Assembly (NCBI RefSeq): GCF_005049045.1
Contig: NZ_SUPK01000008.1
Coordinates: 1-64,000 of the forward strand
Reading direction: 5' to 3'
Source of the DNA: Cohnella pontilimi
GTDB lineage: Bacteria > Bacillota > Bacilli > Paenibacillales > Paenibacillaceae
DNA length: 64,000 nt
Shown here: piece after piece, positions 11,301 through 18,657 of the stretch
Numbering within the stretch: the stretch's first letter is position 1
Layout of the letters: each line of letters opens with the position of its first letter
The notes under the pieces: model-generated
What the model was told of the DNA's origin: nothing
The model's input: the letters and a program-made list of their open reading frames with translations, nothing else
Databases searched by the model: none
Position numbers and translations under genes: made by a program

Positions 11301-12555
11301 TCCGGATTCCGTGGCAAGGGTGCAATATAACTACATCCACGATTCCAACACCGGAAATGGCTTGAAAACAAGGGCTGGCCGTAATGAAGTGTACTATAAC
11401 TGGTTCGAAAACAATTATTATCAGAGCCTCGAGCTGATTGGACCTGACCCGGATTTCGGAATAGACGGCGGAAAATATTCGTTCTTGACTGTCGAAGAGT
11501 TAAGGAAAACGAACCCTGAGTACGGCGAGTTATTCAGAAGGGAAGATTCGGATGTCGTCGGCAACGTCATTGTTCATACGCGAGGCTCTCTCGTTCGCGT
11601 AGGCGGAGACGGCACATCCGATTTATCCGAGTATACGGGTAAAGTCGGTCCGTCCTTCGGCCAGACTTACGGTCGTTACCGTTTCGTGAATAACACGTTC
11701 GTTCATTATGCGAATGATTCCGAGGTACAAGCGATCCGTATTGAATTCGGCGTGGAAAGCGTTGAACTGTACAACAACGTATTCTATAAGCCTGATGGTA
11801 GTCCGATGAGCATTGTTGCAGAAAATACGGATCCGTCTTCCATTAACAGAGCGAACTGGGCTTCCGGCAGCAGACAGGTGAAGGGAGCGAACAACTGGGT
11901 TCAGACGAATGCGCTTGACGTGCCGGGCGGCAATGAATGGGCAGGCACGATCTTCGGCACGAACCCTGAATTTATCGATGCCCGGGCTGAGGTGAAAAAC
12001 TTTAACCCTGCGGCAAATAGTCCGTTGAGAAGAGCAGGCGTACCGGTTGAGCAAACGGTGGCTGCTTGGGGCGATTGGGCAAATACGTTGTACGACTACC
12101 CGGCTCCATGGCCTGTTCAAGGATTCGATATGAGTACTTACGTGGGTAAACCTGTCCAGATGACAAATAAGGACAATGCTTTCCCGAACCCACTCTTGAG
12201 CGTTGACTATGATGCTGTCAATCCGGCAACCTTGACTGCTTCGCCTCGTATGGATGTCGGAACAACGGCTATCGGCGCCTTCGCCGGCAGCATCACTGCG
12301 GCCGACCTGGCAGCGCAGCTTAACTATTTCATTGCATCCGGCAACGTTAACGGCCCGTCGGTTAGCCAACTGACAAACGCTTTACAGCAGGTCGAGCATC
12401 ACTTGAATGGAGGCCGGACGAAGCAAGCGGTTGATCATTTGGAACAATTCTTAAGACAACTGAACAAACCGCCCCAACCGGGCAATATATCCGAAGCCGC
12501 CAAGGCGATTTTGGGTGCTCGTGCGGCAAGCTTGATAGGTAGCTTGACCAACTAG
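8353..12555 (+). CDS. Secreted multidomain polysaccharide-degrading protein
   Basis: A 1400-residue exported protein. In order: signal peptide (LLSVILVLSIMAGVLPASAADA); a beta-rich domain at about 45-170 (TPTLVTFGVPFTRGSV) resembling the first domain of exo-rhamnogalacturonan lyases; a helical region at about 250-570 with alpha/alpha-toroid character; a LamG-like beta-sandwich at about 640-775; a right-handed beta-helix at about 800-1210 with repeated NxV/NxF turns (VVRNSVIHDARMGILGSDFG, YNYIHDSNTGNG); and a C-terminal FIMAH-like helical domain at about 1314-1375. The beta-helix plus toroid suggests a lyase or hydrolase on pectin-like or uronate-rich glycans, but I cannot name the family or catalytic residues. 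RBS AAAGGAGG precedes the ATG. A cre-like site lies upstream and a hairpin follows. Confidence 0.8.
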   Translation: MFKAFNKGKATLSWLLSVILVLSIMAGVLPASAADAASQPGSGTETEVQDFFAPAQHAGSMTVKLYPTEAVETGTPTLVTFGVPFTRGSVTEEQLEQVRVMKNGVEIPAFVEQLTPWRHVSNTGIDQASVRFARIQIHYTFVQTYPSYEEITVEWGGPARAQNVSSLEDPRSAWHLVTSGTFVAEDNVYEPDVYAVLPKDIMIDGAIRPHLMTPMNDDIPLTRQDPLKVKSQLPMDQYLAYDHSSVNNFYTAINEDDPIEHRLMNYKTVGDVWLFDRSSTMFVSYMRSGSFKMLQEAVRSTEFYRTKLLDNGMFSLRAKSMYSTNENLAYTYWLTGDNVVKESIPKIVNAYKNDVHRWSPSLGFWTERIVGLKLLANIVAYEVFGDEYKASMLDIIDSLIWHQNGAGGQIPAQRIDGGLYHTDAQHDEGAPNTWLASPWMSVFVNDAMVRAYAFTESGDIAQFIKRLANVFKAASKLSKTGDIWEEEPPFEQEPHIYSSIYPGALVFPDYMLNIDGSSNMRWNDDVEHAIDVAGAVAWGAYFSKLLGTPDTALTKLANRLYDTFEIGVNYWILPHPSDGNKYVYRVTPPRKYSWQLRTTGHFSWVMEQLGGRSTAQPNGDYYAYVPYTPNAPVTTYAFAEPKTGVVEIEFDVTPLEDRVNGHIAFNSANAVMSFSADRRINLMLGANGRFAANNNTATQSVNAIPYAKGETYHVAMRIDVDNKRYSATVDGVKLAENYAFRSNAALAKYNVGVMGVVAAEGSFKVTNISEKLIGLVDNDKAGMNETNNPAIVNGKKVFSVGPTHKFKKVQDVVALLQPGDVVEVDGDTVYPAPIFMDVNNSGTKAQPITIKGVSANGNRPILKTLNAANMMEIDANHIVIDNFEVAGNLAEVLARFPGVHYGNIMSQPGAVRTDISNQTVYRAIFHKADNLVVRNSVIHDARMGILGSDFGSGSITVEYNEVYRNGTNGGHHNLYLSADEAAHPDSVARVQYNYIHDSNTGNGLKTRAGRNEVYYNWFENNYYQSLELIGPDPDFGIDGGKYSFLTVEELRKTNPEYGELFRREDSDVVGNVIVHTRGSLVRVGGDGTSDLSEYTGKVGPSFGQTYGRYRFVNNTFVHYANDSEVQAIRIEFGVESVELYNNVFYKPDGSPMSIVAENTDPSSINRANWASGSRQVKGANNWVQTNALDVPGGNEWAGTIFGTNPEFIDARAEVKNFNPAANSPLRRAGVPVEQTVAAWGDWANTLYDYPAPWPVQGFDMSTYVGKPVQMTNKDNAFPNPLLSVDYDAVNPATLTASPRMDVGTTAIGAFAGSITAADLAAQLNYFIASGNVNGPSVSQLTNALQQVEHHLNGGRTKQAVDHLEQFLRQLNKPPQPGNISEAAKAILGARAASLIGSLTN

Positions 12556-12561
12556 GATGTG

Positions 12562-12588
12562 AAGAATCCCCCGCAGCGGGGGATTCTT
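12562..12588 (+). terminator. Hairpin after the 1400-residue gene
   Basis: AAGAATCCCCCG / a matching GGGGGATTCTT arm, 7 nt after the stop. The T-run is interrupted (CGTTATTTTA), so termination may be incomplete. Confidence 0.65.
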
Positions 12589-12661
12589 CGTTATTTTAGT
12601 TGTTCCCCGATCGTAAAATTTTTTTGTATAAAATTGGGTCTTTCGTGCATAAATTTTTATG

Positions 12662-12685
12662 AATTTCAGACATCGGACTGAAATT
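12662..12685. promoter_or_regulatory. Inverted repeat upstream of luxE-like gene
   Basis: AATTTCAG-ACATCGGA-CTGAAATT, 8-bp arms, 16 nt before the RBS. It may be an operator or a hairpin in the mRNA leader. Confidence 0.4.
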
Positions 12686-12712
12686 AGGATTGACAATGTG
12701 AAGGAGGAGAAG

Positions 12713-13903
12713 GTGATATTAGCACCTATTGAAACGAAGGCTATCGGCGCGGTTGGGAACACAAGCTTAAAGGAAGAGAGATTTATTGACGATCTTAGAA
12801 ACACGCTGACGGGTACAGTGAACGAATGCGAGGCTTATTCCTTGCTTTGCAGGAACCGGCATTTTAACCCGGATATTGATTTGACAACGATGGAGGATGC
12901 TGTTCGCATACCTTATATCACATCACAGGCATTTAAAAAATCCGTCGGACTTTTTCCAAAGCTTTTGCGTATCCCAGTGTCAGAGATTGATCTCTGGACC
13001 GCTTCGAGCAGCACAAGGGGAGACCCCAGCCTTTCCGGGCGGCGATGGGAGGATGTCGGGACTTACCAACTTGCGTATCTCAGCCTGTTCTCCCGTTTAT
13101 TCGGCAACGAGCCGTTTGATACCTCTCTCGTTTTTTGGCCGGATCCGGCGGTCATGAAGGCCCGGTCGGGAAATCTTTACGGTAAACCGGTAGAACCCTT
13201 CGCCCTGTATATTATTCAATCGGAACGGGTTACACACGATCCCCAAAAGCTTCACTATTTAATGCAACCAAACAAGGAAACCCTTCGCATGGAGATTAAT
13301 TTGCCCATTTTGCTAGATAGACTTCGTGAGGCGGTTCACAGCAAGGAGAGAACCCTGTTGATTGGCTCCACTCCGCTGCTTTATTTAACTCTTAAAGATC
13401 ATTACGACCGTACTGGAGAGACCTTCGATCTAGGTTCCAATGGATACCTTCTGCCAGGAGCGGGTGGATGGGATGGAAAGAAGGGACAGGTGAACATCAG
13501 CAGAACGATATCCAAGGAGGCGTTTGTGTCGGATATGACCCGTATACTGGGCATTCCGCCGGAACATATAACGGATCGCTATGGTTTCTCCGAGTCCTCC
13601 ACGATGCTGCCGGGTTGTTATGATGCCGATTTGCGGGATTTTGTGTATGAGGTGCCTCCGTGGGCGCATGCGCTCGTGCGAGACCCAAACACACTGGAGC
13701 CGATATCCGAGTATGGAAAAGAGGGGCTTCTGGAACTCATTACGCCTTACGGTATGAGTACGCATGCCGGCGCAGCTGTGTTGGTCGATGATTTAGTGAG
13801 CCTGGTCGAACCTACTAATTCCAAAATATCTGGGACGGCAATTCGAATTCACGGTCGAGTCCCTCATTCTCATAAAGCAGGATGCGGGGTGATGTTCGAA
13901 TGA
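12713..13903 (+). CDS. luxE: LuxE-type acyl-protein synthetase
   Basis: A 396-residue member of the LuxE acyl-protein synthetase family. These enzymes activate a fatty acid with ATP, carry it on a cysteine near the C-terminus, and hand it to LuxC for reduction to aldehyde. Seen: IDLWTASSSTRGDPS (adenylate-forming loop), RYGFSESSTMLPGCYD, TPYGMSTHAGAAVLVDDLV, and a C-terminal GC (Cys391, five residues before the end after Cys counting), where the known acyl-carrying Cys of Photobacterium LuxE also lies. Start: GTG at 12713, 5 nt after AAGGAGGAG; the longer frame from 12659 lacks an RBS. The gene overlaps luxC by 4 nt. No luxAB, luxD or luxG is nearby, so the aldehyde is probably not for light. 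Confidence 0.85.
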   Translation: MILAPIETKAIGAVGNTSLKEERFIDDLRNTLTGTVNECEAYSLLCRNRHFNPDIDLTTMEDAVRIPYITSQAFKKSVGLFPKLLRIPVSEIDLWTASSSTRGDPSLSGRRWEDVGTYQLAYLSLFSRLFGNEPFDTSLVFWPDPAVMKARSGNLYGKPVEPFALYIIQSERVTHDPQKLHYLMQPNKETLRMEINLPILLDRLREAVHSKERTLLIGSTPLLYLTLKDHYDRTGETFDLGSNGYLLPGAGGWDGKKGQVNISRTISKEAFVSDMTRILGIPPEHITDRYGFSESSTMLPGCYDADLRDFVYEVPPWAHALVRDPNTLEPISEYGKEGLLELITPYGMSTHAGAAVLVDDLVSLVEPTNSKISGTAIRIHGRVPHSHKAGCGVMFE

Positions 13904-15255
13904 CATTTGCTAACTTACCGGAAATACCTCGTCGTATCGGGTGCGACGATGCAGTTGCTGCAGCGGAACGGCTTCGTCCAGGGATAACAGCGGCAAGAGC
14001 CCGTCCCGTTGCCTATTACCTGAACCTTTTAGATGAAGTTGGAAAGCTATGGTCAAACCCTGGCTATCGTGCACCGATTGTACCCATGCTCGCCGCCTCT
14101 ACCGGTCACTCGCCGGAGCTTGTGGAATATGAAATTGACACTTTGAGTCGATTGCTAACGCGGGATTATCTGGCATCAATGGTGGAGCAGGAACTTGGCA
14201 GCATCAATATATTAGACAGCTGGATTCAAGCGCCGGGGTTGCGACTGCGCCGCCAATCACGCGGATTGTTATTGCATAATTTGGCGGGGAACGCGCTAAT
14301 CGTGGCTCCCCTCAGCCTTGCTTACGGGCTCATCACCAAAAATGTCAATCTGGTAAAAATACCGACGGATGAGCCGATATTCGCAGCAGCCTTTGCTCAA
14401 TCCATCTTATCGGTATCACCGGAGCTTGCCGATGAACTTGCTGTTTTGCAGTGGTCTGGGTCTGATCAGTCAGTTTACCGCGCACTATTTCCACTTCTGG
14501 ATGGAGTCATTCACTGGGGGGGCGAACAGTCACAACGTTCGATTGCACATTTGGCTGCCGAGCATGATGTGCCCCTGCTTGCACATGGACCCAAATTCAG
14601 TTTTACGTATTTGGACGGACCATTGCCGTGCGATCTTGCGGACTTGGCAGAAGGTATAGCCTCAGACCTAGTGTTGTGGGAGCAGAAGGCGTGCTCATCG
14701 CCCAGATTCATCCTTGTACGTGCGGATACTGGATATTCAGATGCGGAGGCTATTGCCGAAGCACTAGCATTGTCACTTCAAAAGGCGACTGTCAGATGGC
14801 CGGTTACGCCTAGTGATGTAGGAAGAGGAGTGCGAGTTGCCGCACACCGGCATCAGTATGAACTCCAGTTGGGATTGAGCGGCCAAGGCAAGGTTTTGGC
14901 ATCTGCCGACTCCCAAAGTTGGACCGTTGTGCTGTCGAAGATACTGCCCGATCATGCTGCGATAAATGCGTCTACCGATCGTTTTGTGTTCGTGTGTCCA
15001 GTAGCCTCAAACGAAGAGGTACTCGCTTATTTGTCGTCGTTCGGTCGGCATCAGCGGCGGCTTTTTCAGGTAATGGCCTATGAAGGTAACGATTCGGATT
15101 TTCTTGATACCGCCACGCAGCTTGGGGTCGCCCGAATTTCCCGGATTGGGGAGATGAGCTGTCCTGCGCCGGGAGCTTCACACGACGGTGGATACAACTT
15201 GACTGCGTTGACCACACTTCATTCTTGTCCGGATACTACTACAAATATAAAGTGA
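13900..15255 (+). CDS. luxC: LuxC-type acyl-CoA/acyl-protein reductase
   Basis: A 451-residue aldehyde-dehydrogenase-fold reductase of the LuxC family, which turns a fatty acyl group into a fatty aldehyde with NADPH. The catalytic cysteine motif WEQKACSSP is intact (Cys265). Also seen are GLLLHNLAGNALIVAPLSLAYGL, NVNLVKIPTDEP (nucleotide-binding region) and VIHWGGEQSQRSIA. Start: ATG at 13900 within ATGA, overlapping the luxE stop by 4 nt, with GGGGTGA upstream; the longer frame from 13882 is less likely. The pair LuxE+LuxC is the core of the fatty-acid reductase complex; only the thioesterase LuxD is missing, so free fatty acid or an acyl-carrier must supply the substrate. Confidence 0.87.
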   Translation: MTFANLPEIPRRIGCDDAVAAAERLRPGITAARARPVAYYLNLLDEVGKLWSNPGYRAPIVPMLAASTGHSPELVEYEIDTLSRLLTRDYLASMVEQELGSINILDSWIQAPGLRLRRQSRGLLLHNLAGNALIVAPLSLAYGLITKNVNLVKIPTDEPIFAAAFAQSILSVSPELADELAVLQWSGSDQSVYRALFPLLDGVIHWGGEQSQRSIAHLAAEHDVPLLAHGPKFSFTYLDGPLPCDLADLAEGIASDLVLWEQKACSSPRFILVRADTGYSDAEAIAEALALSLQKATVRWPVTPSDVGRGVRVAAHRHQYELQLGLSGQGKVLASADSQSWTVVLSKILPDHAAINASTDRFVFVCPVASNEEVLAYLSSFGRHQRRLFQVMAYEGNDSDFLDTATQLGVARISRIGEMSCPAPGASHDGGYNLTALTTLHSCPDTTTNIK

Positions 15256-15336
15256 TTTAATTAAAAAACGCCCCAAGCGAATGTGAGTTTACATTCATAT
15301 GATAGATGAATCATCATCAATCCTATGGGGGCAAAC

Positions 15337-15903
15337 GTGGTTAAACAAGCGAATCGGAAGCGATATATCACTGCGCACATATTACAAAGCGTGTCGACAG
15401 CCATGGTGCCTTTTTACACCGCGATTGCTCTTAAACCGCAATATGCTGCCCGATGGAGCAAGGCGGTTATCAAAGCCGATCTTACGAAGATGCAGAAGAT
15501 GCTGCGTCAAGTTTCGCCTCGGGCCGGCAATCAGCTCGGTTCCAATGGAATCGGATACTTCGTCACGTTCTCGTTATCGAATAGTACCATCAACTATACG
15601 AACGGAACGACCATCCCGCCTGGAAGCGTTCAGTTCAATTTCGACACACGCGTACACCGTTCAATCGCTCATAGTGTATTGCCTTTTTACCGCAGAATCG
15701 CGGAGTTCAGACCGTTTGCCTCGACGTTAGCGAAAGCGATTCGCAAAGGTGATACTAAAGCCGTAACCTGTATGACCCGTTCTTGCATCAGAACGCCAGC
15801 TTTAAAATCGGTTTCGATTGAAGGTTCCGGATTCGCGTTATTATTCGAGTATTCGTTCAGCAAATATCCATACCGCAATCTTCTATTAAACGAGTCCGAC
15901 TAA
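15337..15903 (+). CDS. Unknown protein with two-fold internal repeat
   Basis: A 188-residue protein that I do not recognise. It has no signal peptide or clear membrane segment. The two halves resemble each other: SVSTAMVPFYTAIALKP in the first and SIAHSVLPFYRRIAEFRP in the second, each followed by a KAxxKxD segment and then by a beta-like stretch (GIGYFVTFSLS and GSGFALLFEYS). So it looks like a duplicated helix-plus-strand unit. Start: GTG at 15337, 4 nt after GGGGGC; the ATG at 15325 lies within that RBS. It follows luxC by 81 nt without a terminator and may be co-transcribed; a strong terminator follows. Role unknown. Confidence 0.65.
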   Translation: MVKQANRKRYITAHILQSVSTAMVPFYTAIALKPQYAARWSKAVIKADLTKMQKMLRQVSPRAGNQLGSNGIGYFVTFSLSNSTINYTNGTTIPPGSVQFNFDTRVHRSIAHSVLPFYRRIAEFRPFASTLAKAIRKGDTKAVTCMTRSCIRTPALKSVSIEGSGFALLFEYSFSKYPYRNLLLNESD

Positions 15904-15944
15904 GTACGGAGGGCAACAATGTAAAAGAAAACGATTGAACCGGG

Positions 15945-15990
15945 AGAACAGATCGCGGAGGATGTCCTCTGTGATGACTGTTCTTTTTTT
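15945..15990 (+). terminator. Terminator of the luxEC-unknown gene group
   Basis: An 18-bp stem (AGAACAGATCGCGGAGGA with TCCTCTGTGATGACTGTTCT, using G-U pairs and one short bulge) followed by eight Ts. Confidence 0.9.
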
Positions 15991-16053
15991 TAATCGAGCT
16001 CCTTGATTCGTCCCACGCATACATGAGCGAGATTTCCTGCAAAGATCCCGCTC

Positions 16054-16073
16054 GAAATCAGATACTCCCTTCG
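16054..16073 (+). repeat. Intergenic repeat AATCAGATACTCCC, copy 2
   Basis: Second copy of the repeat at 7954-7973, same orientation, again just beside a terminator. The 300-base gene-free stretch 15904-16207 otherwise holds that terminator, a GTTCCAAGTTCTGGAAC dyad (about 16100-16116) and a small CAGGCC-CTTC-GGCCTG hairpin (about 16152-16168). Confidence 0.55.
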
Positions 16074-16207
16074 ACTCAAACATGAATCCTCAAGATTCCG
16101 TTCCAAGTTCTGGAACATGCATGTTTAAGAACGTGATATGATGGGACTAGGACCAGGCCCTTCGGCCTGTGGCCTATATCCTACAGCTTAGAGGAGATTA
16201 CAGCATC

Positions 16208-18190
16208 ATGAAGCGCATCAGCAAAAGAAGGATTAGCGAAGTTGCTCTGTCAGTTTTGCTCGCCGGTTCTCTTATCCCCGCTGGGGATGCCCTGGCGGCC
16301 AAGCAGGGATTCACCGATGTACCCGCCGGCCATTGGGCGAATGCCGCCATTACTCGATTAGCCGATTTAGACGTCGTTCACGGGTATCCAGACGGCTCCT
16401 TCAAGCCGAATGCGTATATTACGCAGGAAGAATTCATCGCCATGGCTGCCCAGATTCTATACGGCAAGTCTGCTGCAACTCCTGTGGCTGAGGAGGACAT
16501 AGACGTGCCGCCGAGATGGTCGGATTGGGCCTACGAGTCGCTGGCGAAGCAGGGTGTCACCTCATTGGAAGATTTCTGGCCCAGGGACAGCGATAAGAGA
16601 CTCGTCCAGATTACCCGGGCGGAAGCGGCTAGGATCATCTACATGCTGCTCAACGGCAATGTCGAGAACCTGTCATCGAAAGTGGCCGTGAAATTTTTAT
16701 ACCAACAAAACCTGACTTCCGGTACATACAGCAACCGAGGGGATTACTTCACCAATTACGGTCCGACGGAACTGCTTACTCGCGCTCAGGCCGCTCTCTT
16801 CTTAACGAAGATCAAGGATTATAAGGCGGGAGCCATCAAGCCGCCAAGCAAACCGGCTAAAGTTGACGACTCTCTCGCCAGCCGGATCAAGGCGATTGCT
16901 CAGAATGCCGGCGTCAAAGTCACCGCTTCCTTGAATGCCGAACGGTATCAGACGCGGGTAGAGGGCAGCGGGATTACCCTGGATTTCCAATTTGATGAGT
17001 TCGCCTATGGAGATGTGGGCGAGAATTGGCATATGACCATTATCAAGTTGGATAAAAACAGGATCGGACTGATGACCTCTATTCTAACGGAGCTTGGTCT
17101 GCCGATGAGCGCGAAGGAAACGAGCGCACTTCTGAAGGATTTGCTGGCGCTCGAATACGGCCAGGTAGGCAAGACTTACAAGAAAGGAAATATCTCAATC
17201 CAAACCTCGTACTACTACGGCTACCACGTCCAGTGGGGGGAGCATAGGAACAATGACCCGCAGAACGCCACGAACTCGAAGCCTTATGCGCTCTTCGTCA
17301 ACGGCGAGGAGAAGCGGGGGCCGGGGTTCAATACGTTCTTGGAGCCGGTATTCGATAAGAATGGAACGATCTACGTGCCTGTGAGCGACGTCTTGCCCGG
17401 CATTGGCGGCTCCTGGGACATGAGCGATGATTGGAACGTCGTGACCGTCGTCTTGAAACGGGGTTACCAGTGGAAATTCGAATGGGACGGGGTTCCGAAG
17501 AAGAACGGCGCCACTTTCATCGGAACCTCCATCGGGATGGACGATTCGGATCTTACGGTCAAAGCGATTTCCAAGGATGGCTCTCTTTTCGTTCCGCTGG
17601 ATTTCGTCTCTCAATATTATCCGGTGACGACGCGGATGGATGGGAAGACAACCATGATTCTGATCGGTACCGTGCCTGAGCATCCGACCGCGAACTATTT
17701 CGGAACCAAGGGCCAGTACCCTTCCACCTTCGATTTCAATCCGTTGGATCCGAACATGAAATATCCAGGGGGTTGGAAGGCGCCGCAGCTCACTTCGAAG
17801 TGGTCGTCCAAGCCGGCAGACAATTTCAAAGCTTTCGAGGAAGAGCTAGGTTTTAAGGACGGTGGACGTTACTACAGCATTACCGGCGCTTCTCGTGCGA
17901 TTACCGTCATGCAGGGCGATTCCAAGGACACGGAGGTAACACTCAGATTTACGGGATGGGGGACGCCTCCCGGACAGCTGGAACCTACGTTGTCGGAATC
18001 GTTCAAGATCCCGGTTGTCTCGGCGCAGCTGTTCCGATTCTATTTCGAGGACAATTGGAAGACGGTCTGGGACTACTTCAACCGCAACGATATTCCCGAT
18101 CAGTTCAAGTTGAACGGAAGAACGGTGAAGGTGTCCTATAACCATGTTAGCGGCATATTGACTCTTGAAATCGGGCCCAAGACGAAATAA
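16208..18190 (+). CDS. SLH-domain surface protein with copper-amine-oxidase-N-like domain
   Basis: A 660-residue exported cell-surface protein. After a signal peptide (VALSVLLAGSLIPAGDALAA) come two clear S-layer homology motifs (FTDVPAGHWANAAITRLADL with GYPDGSFKPNAYITQEEF; then WSDWAYESLAKQGV with ITRAEAARI) and a weaker third ending LLTRAQAALFLTKIKDY. SLH triplets bind pyruvylated secondary cell-wall polymer. The centre (about 360-510) resembles the copper amine oxidase N-terminal-like domain common in Paenibacillus surface proteins (FVNGEEK, IYVPVSDVLPGIGG, LFVPLDFVSQYY). The C-terminal 150 residues are unassigned. Start: ATG at 16208, 9 nt after AGAGGAGATT; the longer frame lacks an RBS. 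No catalytic motif is seen, so a structural or sensory role is likely. Confidence 0.8.
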   Translation: MKRISKRRISEVALSVLLAGSLIPAGDALAAKQGFTDVPAGHWANAAITRLADLDVVHGYPDGSFKPNAYITQEEFIAMAAQILYGKSAATPVAEEDIDVPPRWSDWAYESLAKQGVTSLEDFWPRDSDKRLVQITRAEAARIIYMLLNGNVENLSSKVAVKFLYQQNLTSGTYSNRGDYFTNYGPTELLTRAQAALFLTKIKDYKAGAIKPPSKPAKVDDSLASRIKAIAQNAGVKVTASLNAERYQTRVEGSGITLDFQFDEFAYGDVGENWHMTIIKLDKNRIGLMTSILTELGLPMSAKETSALLKDLLALEYGQVGKTYKKGNISIQTSYYYGYHVQWGEHRNNDPQNATNSKPYALFVNGEEKRGPGFNTFLEPVFDKNGTIYVPVSDVLPGIGGSWDMSDDWNVVTVVLKRGYQWKFEWDGVPKKNGATFIGTSIGMDDSDLTVKAISKDGSLFVPLDFVSQYYPVTTRMDGKTTMILIGTVPEHPTANYFGTKGQYPSTFDFNPLDPNMKYPGGWKAPQLTSKWSSKPADNFKAFEEELGFKDGGRYYSITGASRAITVMQGDSKDTEVTLRFTGWGTPPGQLEPTLSESFKIPVVSAQLFRFYFEDNWKTVWDYFNRNDIPDQFKLNGRTVKVSYNHVSGILTLEIGPKTK

Positions 18191-18228
18191 CGGTAATAAC
18201 CGGAAGCAAGAGCCCCTTGACGATGGAG

Positions 18229-18273
18229 GTTTACTGCAATAAACTTATCATCATGAGGTTTATCGCAGTAAAC
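18229..18273. promoter_or_regulatory. Twin operator for the BlaI-type repressor
   Basis: Two copies of a dyad, GTTTACTGCAATAAAC (18229-18244) and GTTTATCGCAGTAAAC (18258-18273), both of the form GTTTA-N6-TAAAC, with centres 29 bp apart. Each arm is also the reverse complement of the other with one mismatch. They lie 25 bp before the blaI-type start codon. BlaI-family genes are usually self-repressed from paired dyads. Confidence 0.7.
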
Positions 18274-18297
18274 TTACCGGGGGGGGGAGCGATCCCA

Positions 18298-18657
18298 ATG
18301 GAACCGTACAAATTGTTCGATGCCGAATACAAATTCGCCTGCCTGATTTGGGAACATGAACCCATCAATTCCACGGATTTGGTGAAGCTCAGCGAAACCA
18401 AGCTGGGTTGGAAGAAGTCCACGACCTATACCGTTCTAAGAAAGCTGTGCGAGCGCGGAATCCTTCGTAACGAGAATGCAACGGTAACGGCCGTCGTGAA
18501 AAAAAAGGATGCGCAGAAATACGAAAGCCAGACGGTCGTCGAAAAAGCTTTCAACGGGTCGTTGCCGCAGTTCTTAACCGCTTTTCTGGGGGGGAAGAAG
18601 CTTTCCAATCAGGAAGCCGAAGAATTGAAAAGGATCATTGAGGAGGCGACCCAGTGA
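18298..18657 (+). CDS. BlaI/MecI-family transcriptional repressor
   Basis: A 119-residue winged-helix repressor of the BlaI/MecI family. Typical signs are YKLFDAEYKFACLIWEHEP, the recognition helix region KKSTTYTVLRKLCERGIL and the C-terminal dimer helices (AFLGGKKLSNQEAEELKRII). In this family a membrane peptidase of the BlaR1 type triggers cleavage of the repressor; that partner is the next gene, overlapping by 4 nt. Start: ATG at 18298 after a G-rich RBS (about 18280-18290); the longer frame would run through the operators. There is no beta-lactamase or PBP2a gene beside it, so the target is probably another envelope function. Confidence 0.9.
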   Translation: MEPYKLFDAEYKFACLIWEHEPINSTDLVKLSETKLGWKKSTTYTVLRKLCERGILRNENATVTAVVKKKDAQKYESQTVVEKAFNGSLPQFLTAFLGGKKLSNQEAEELKRIIEEATQ

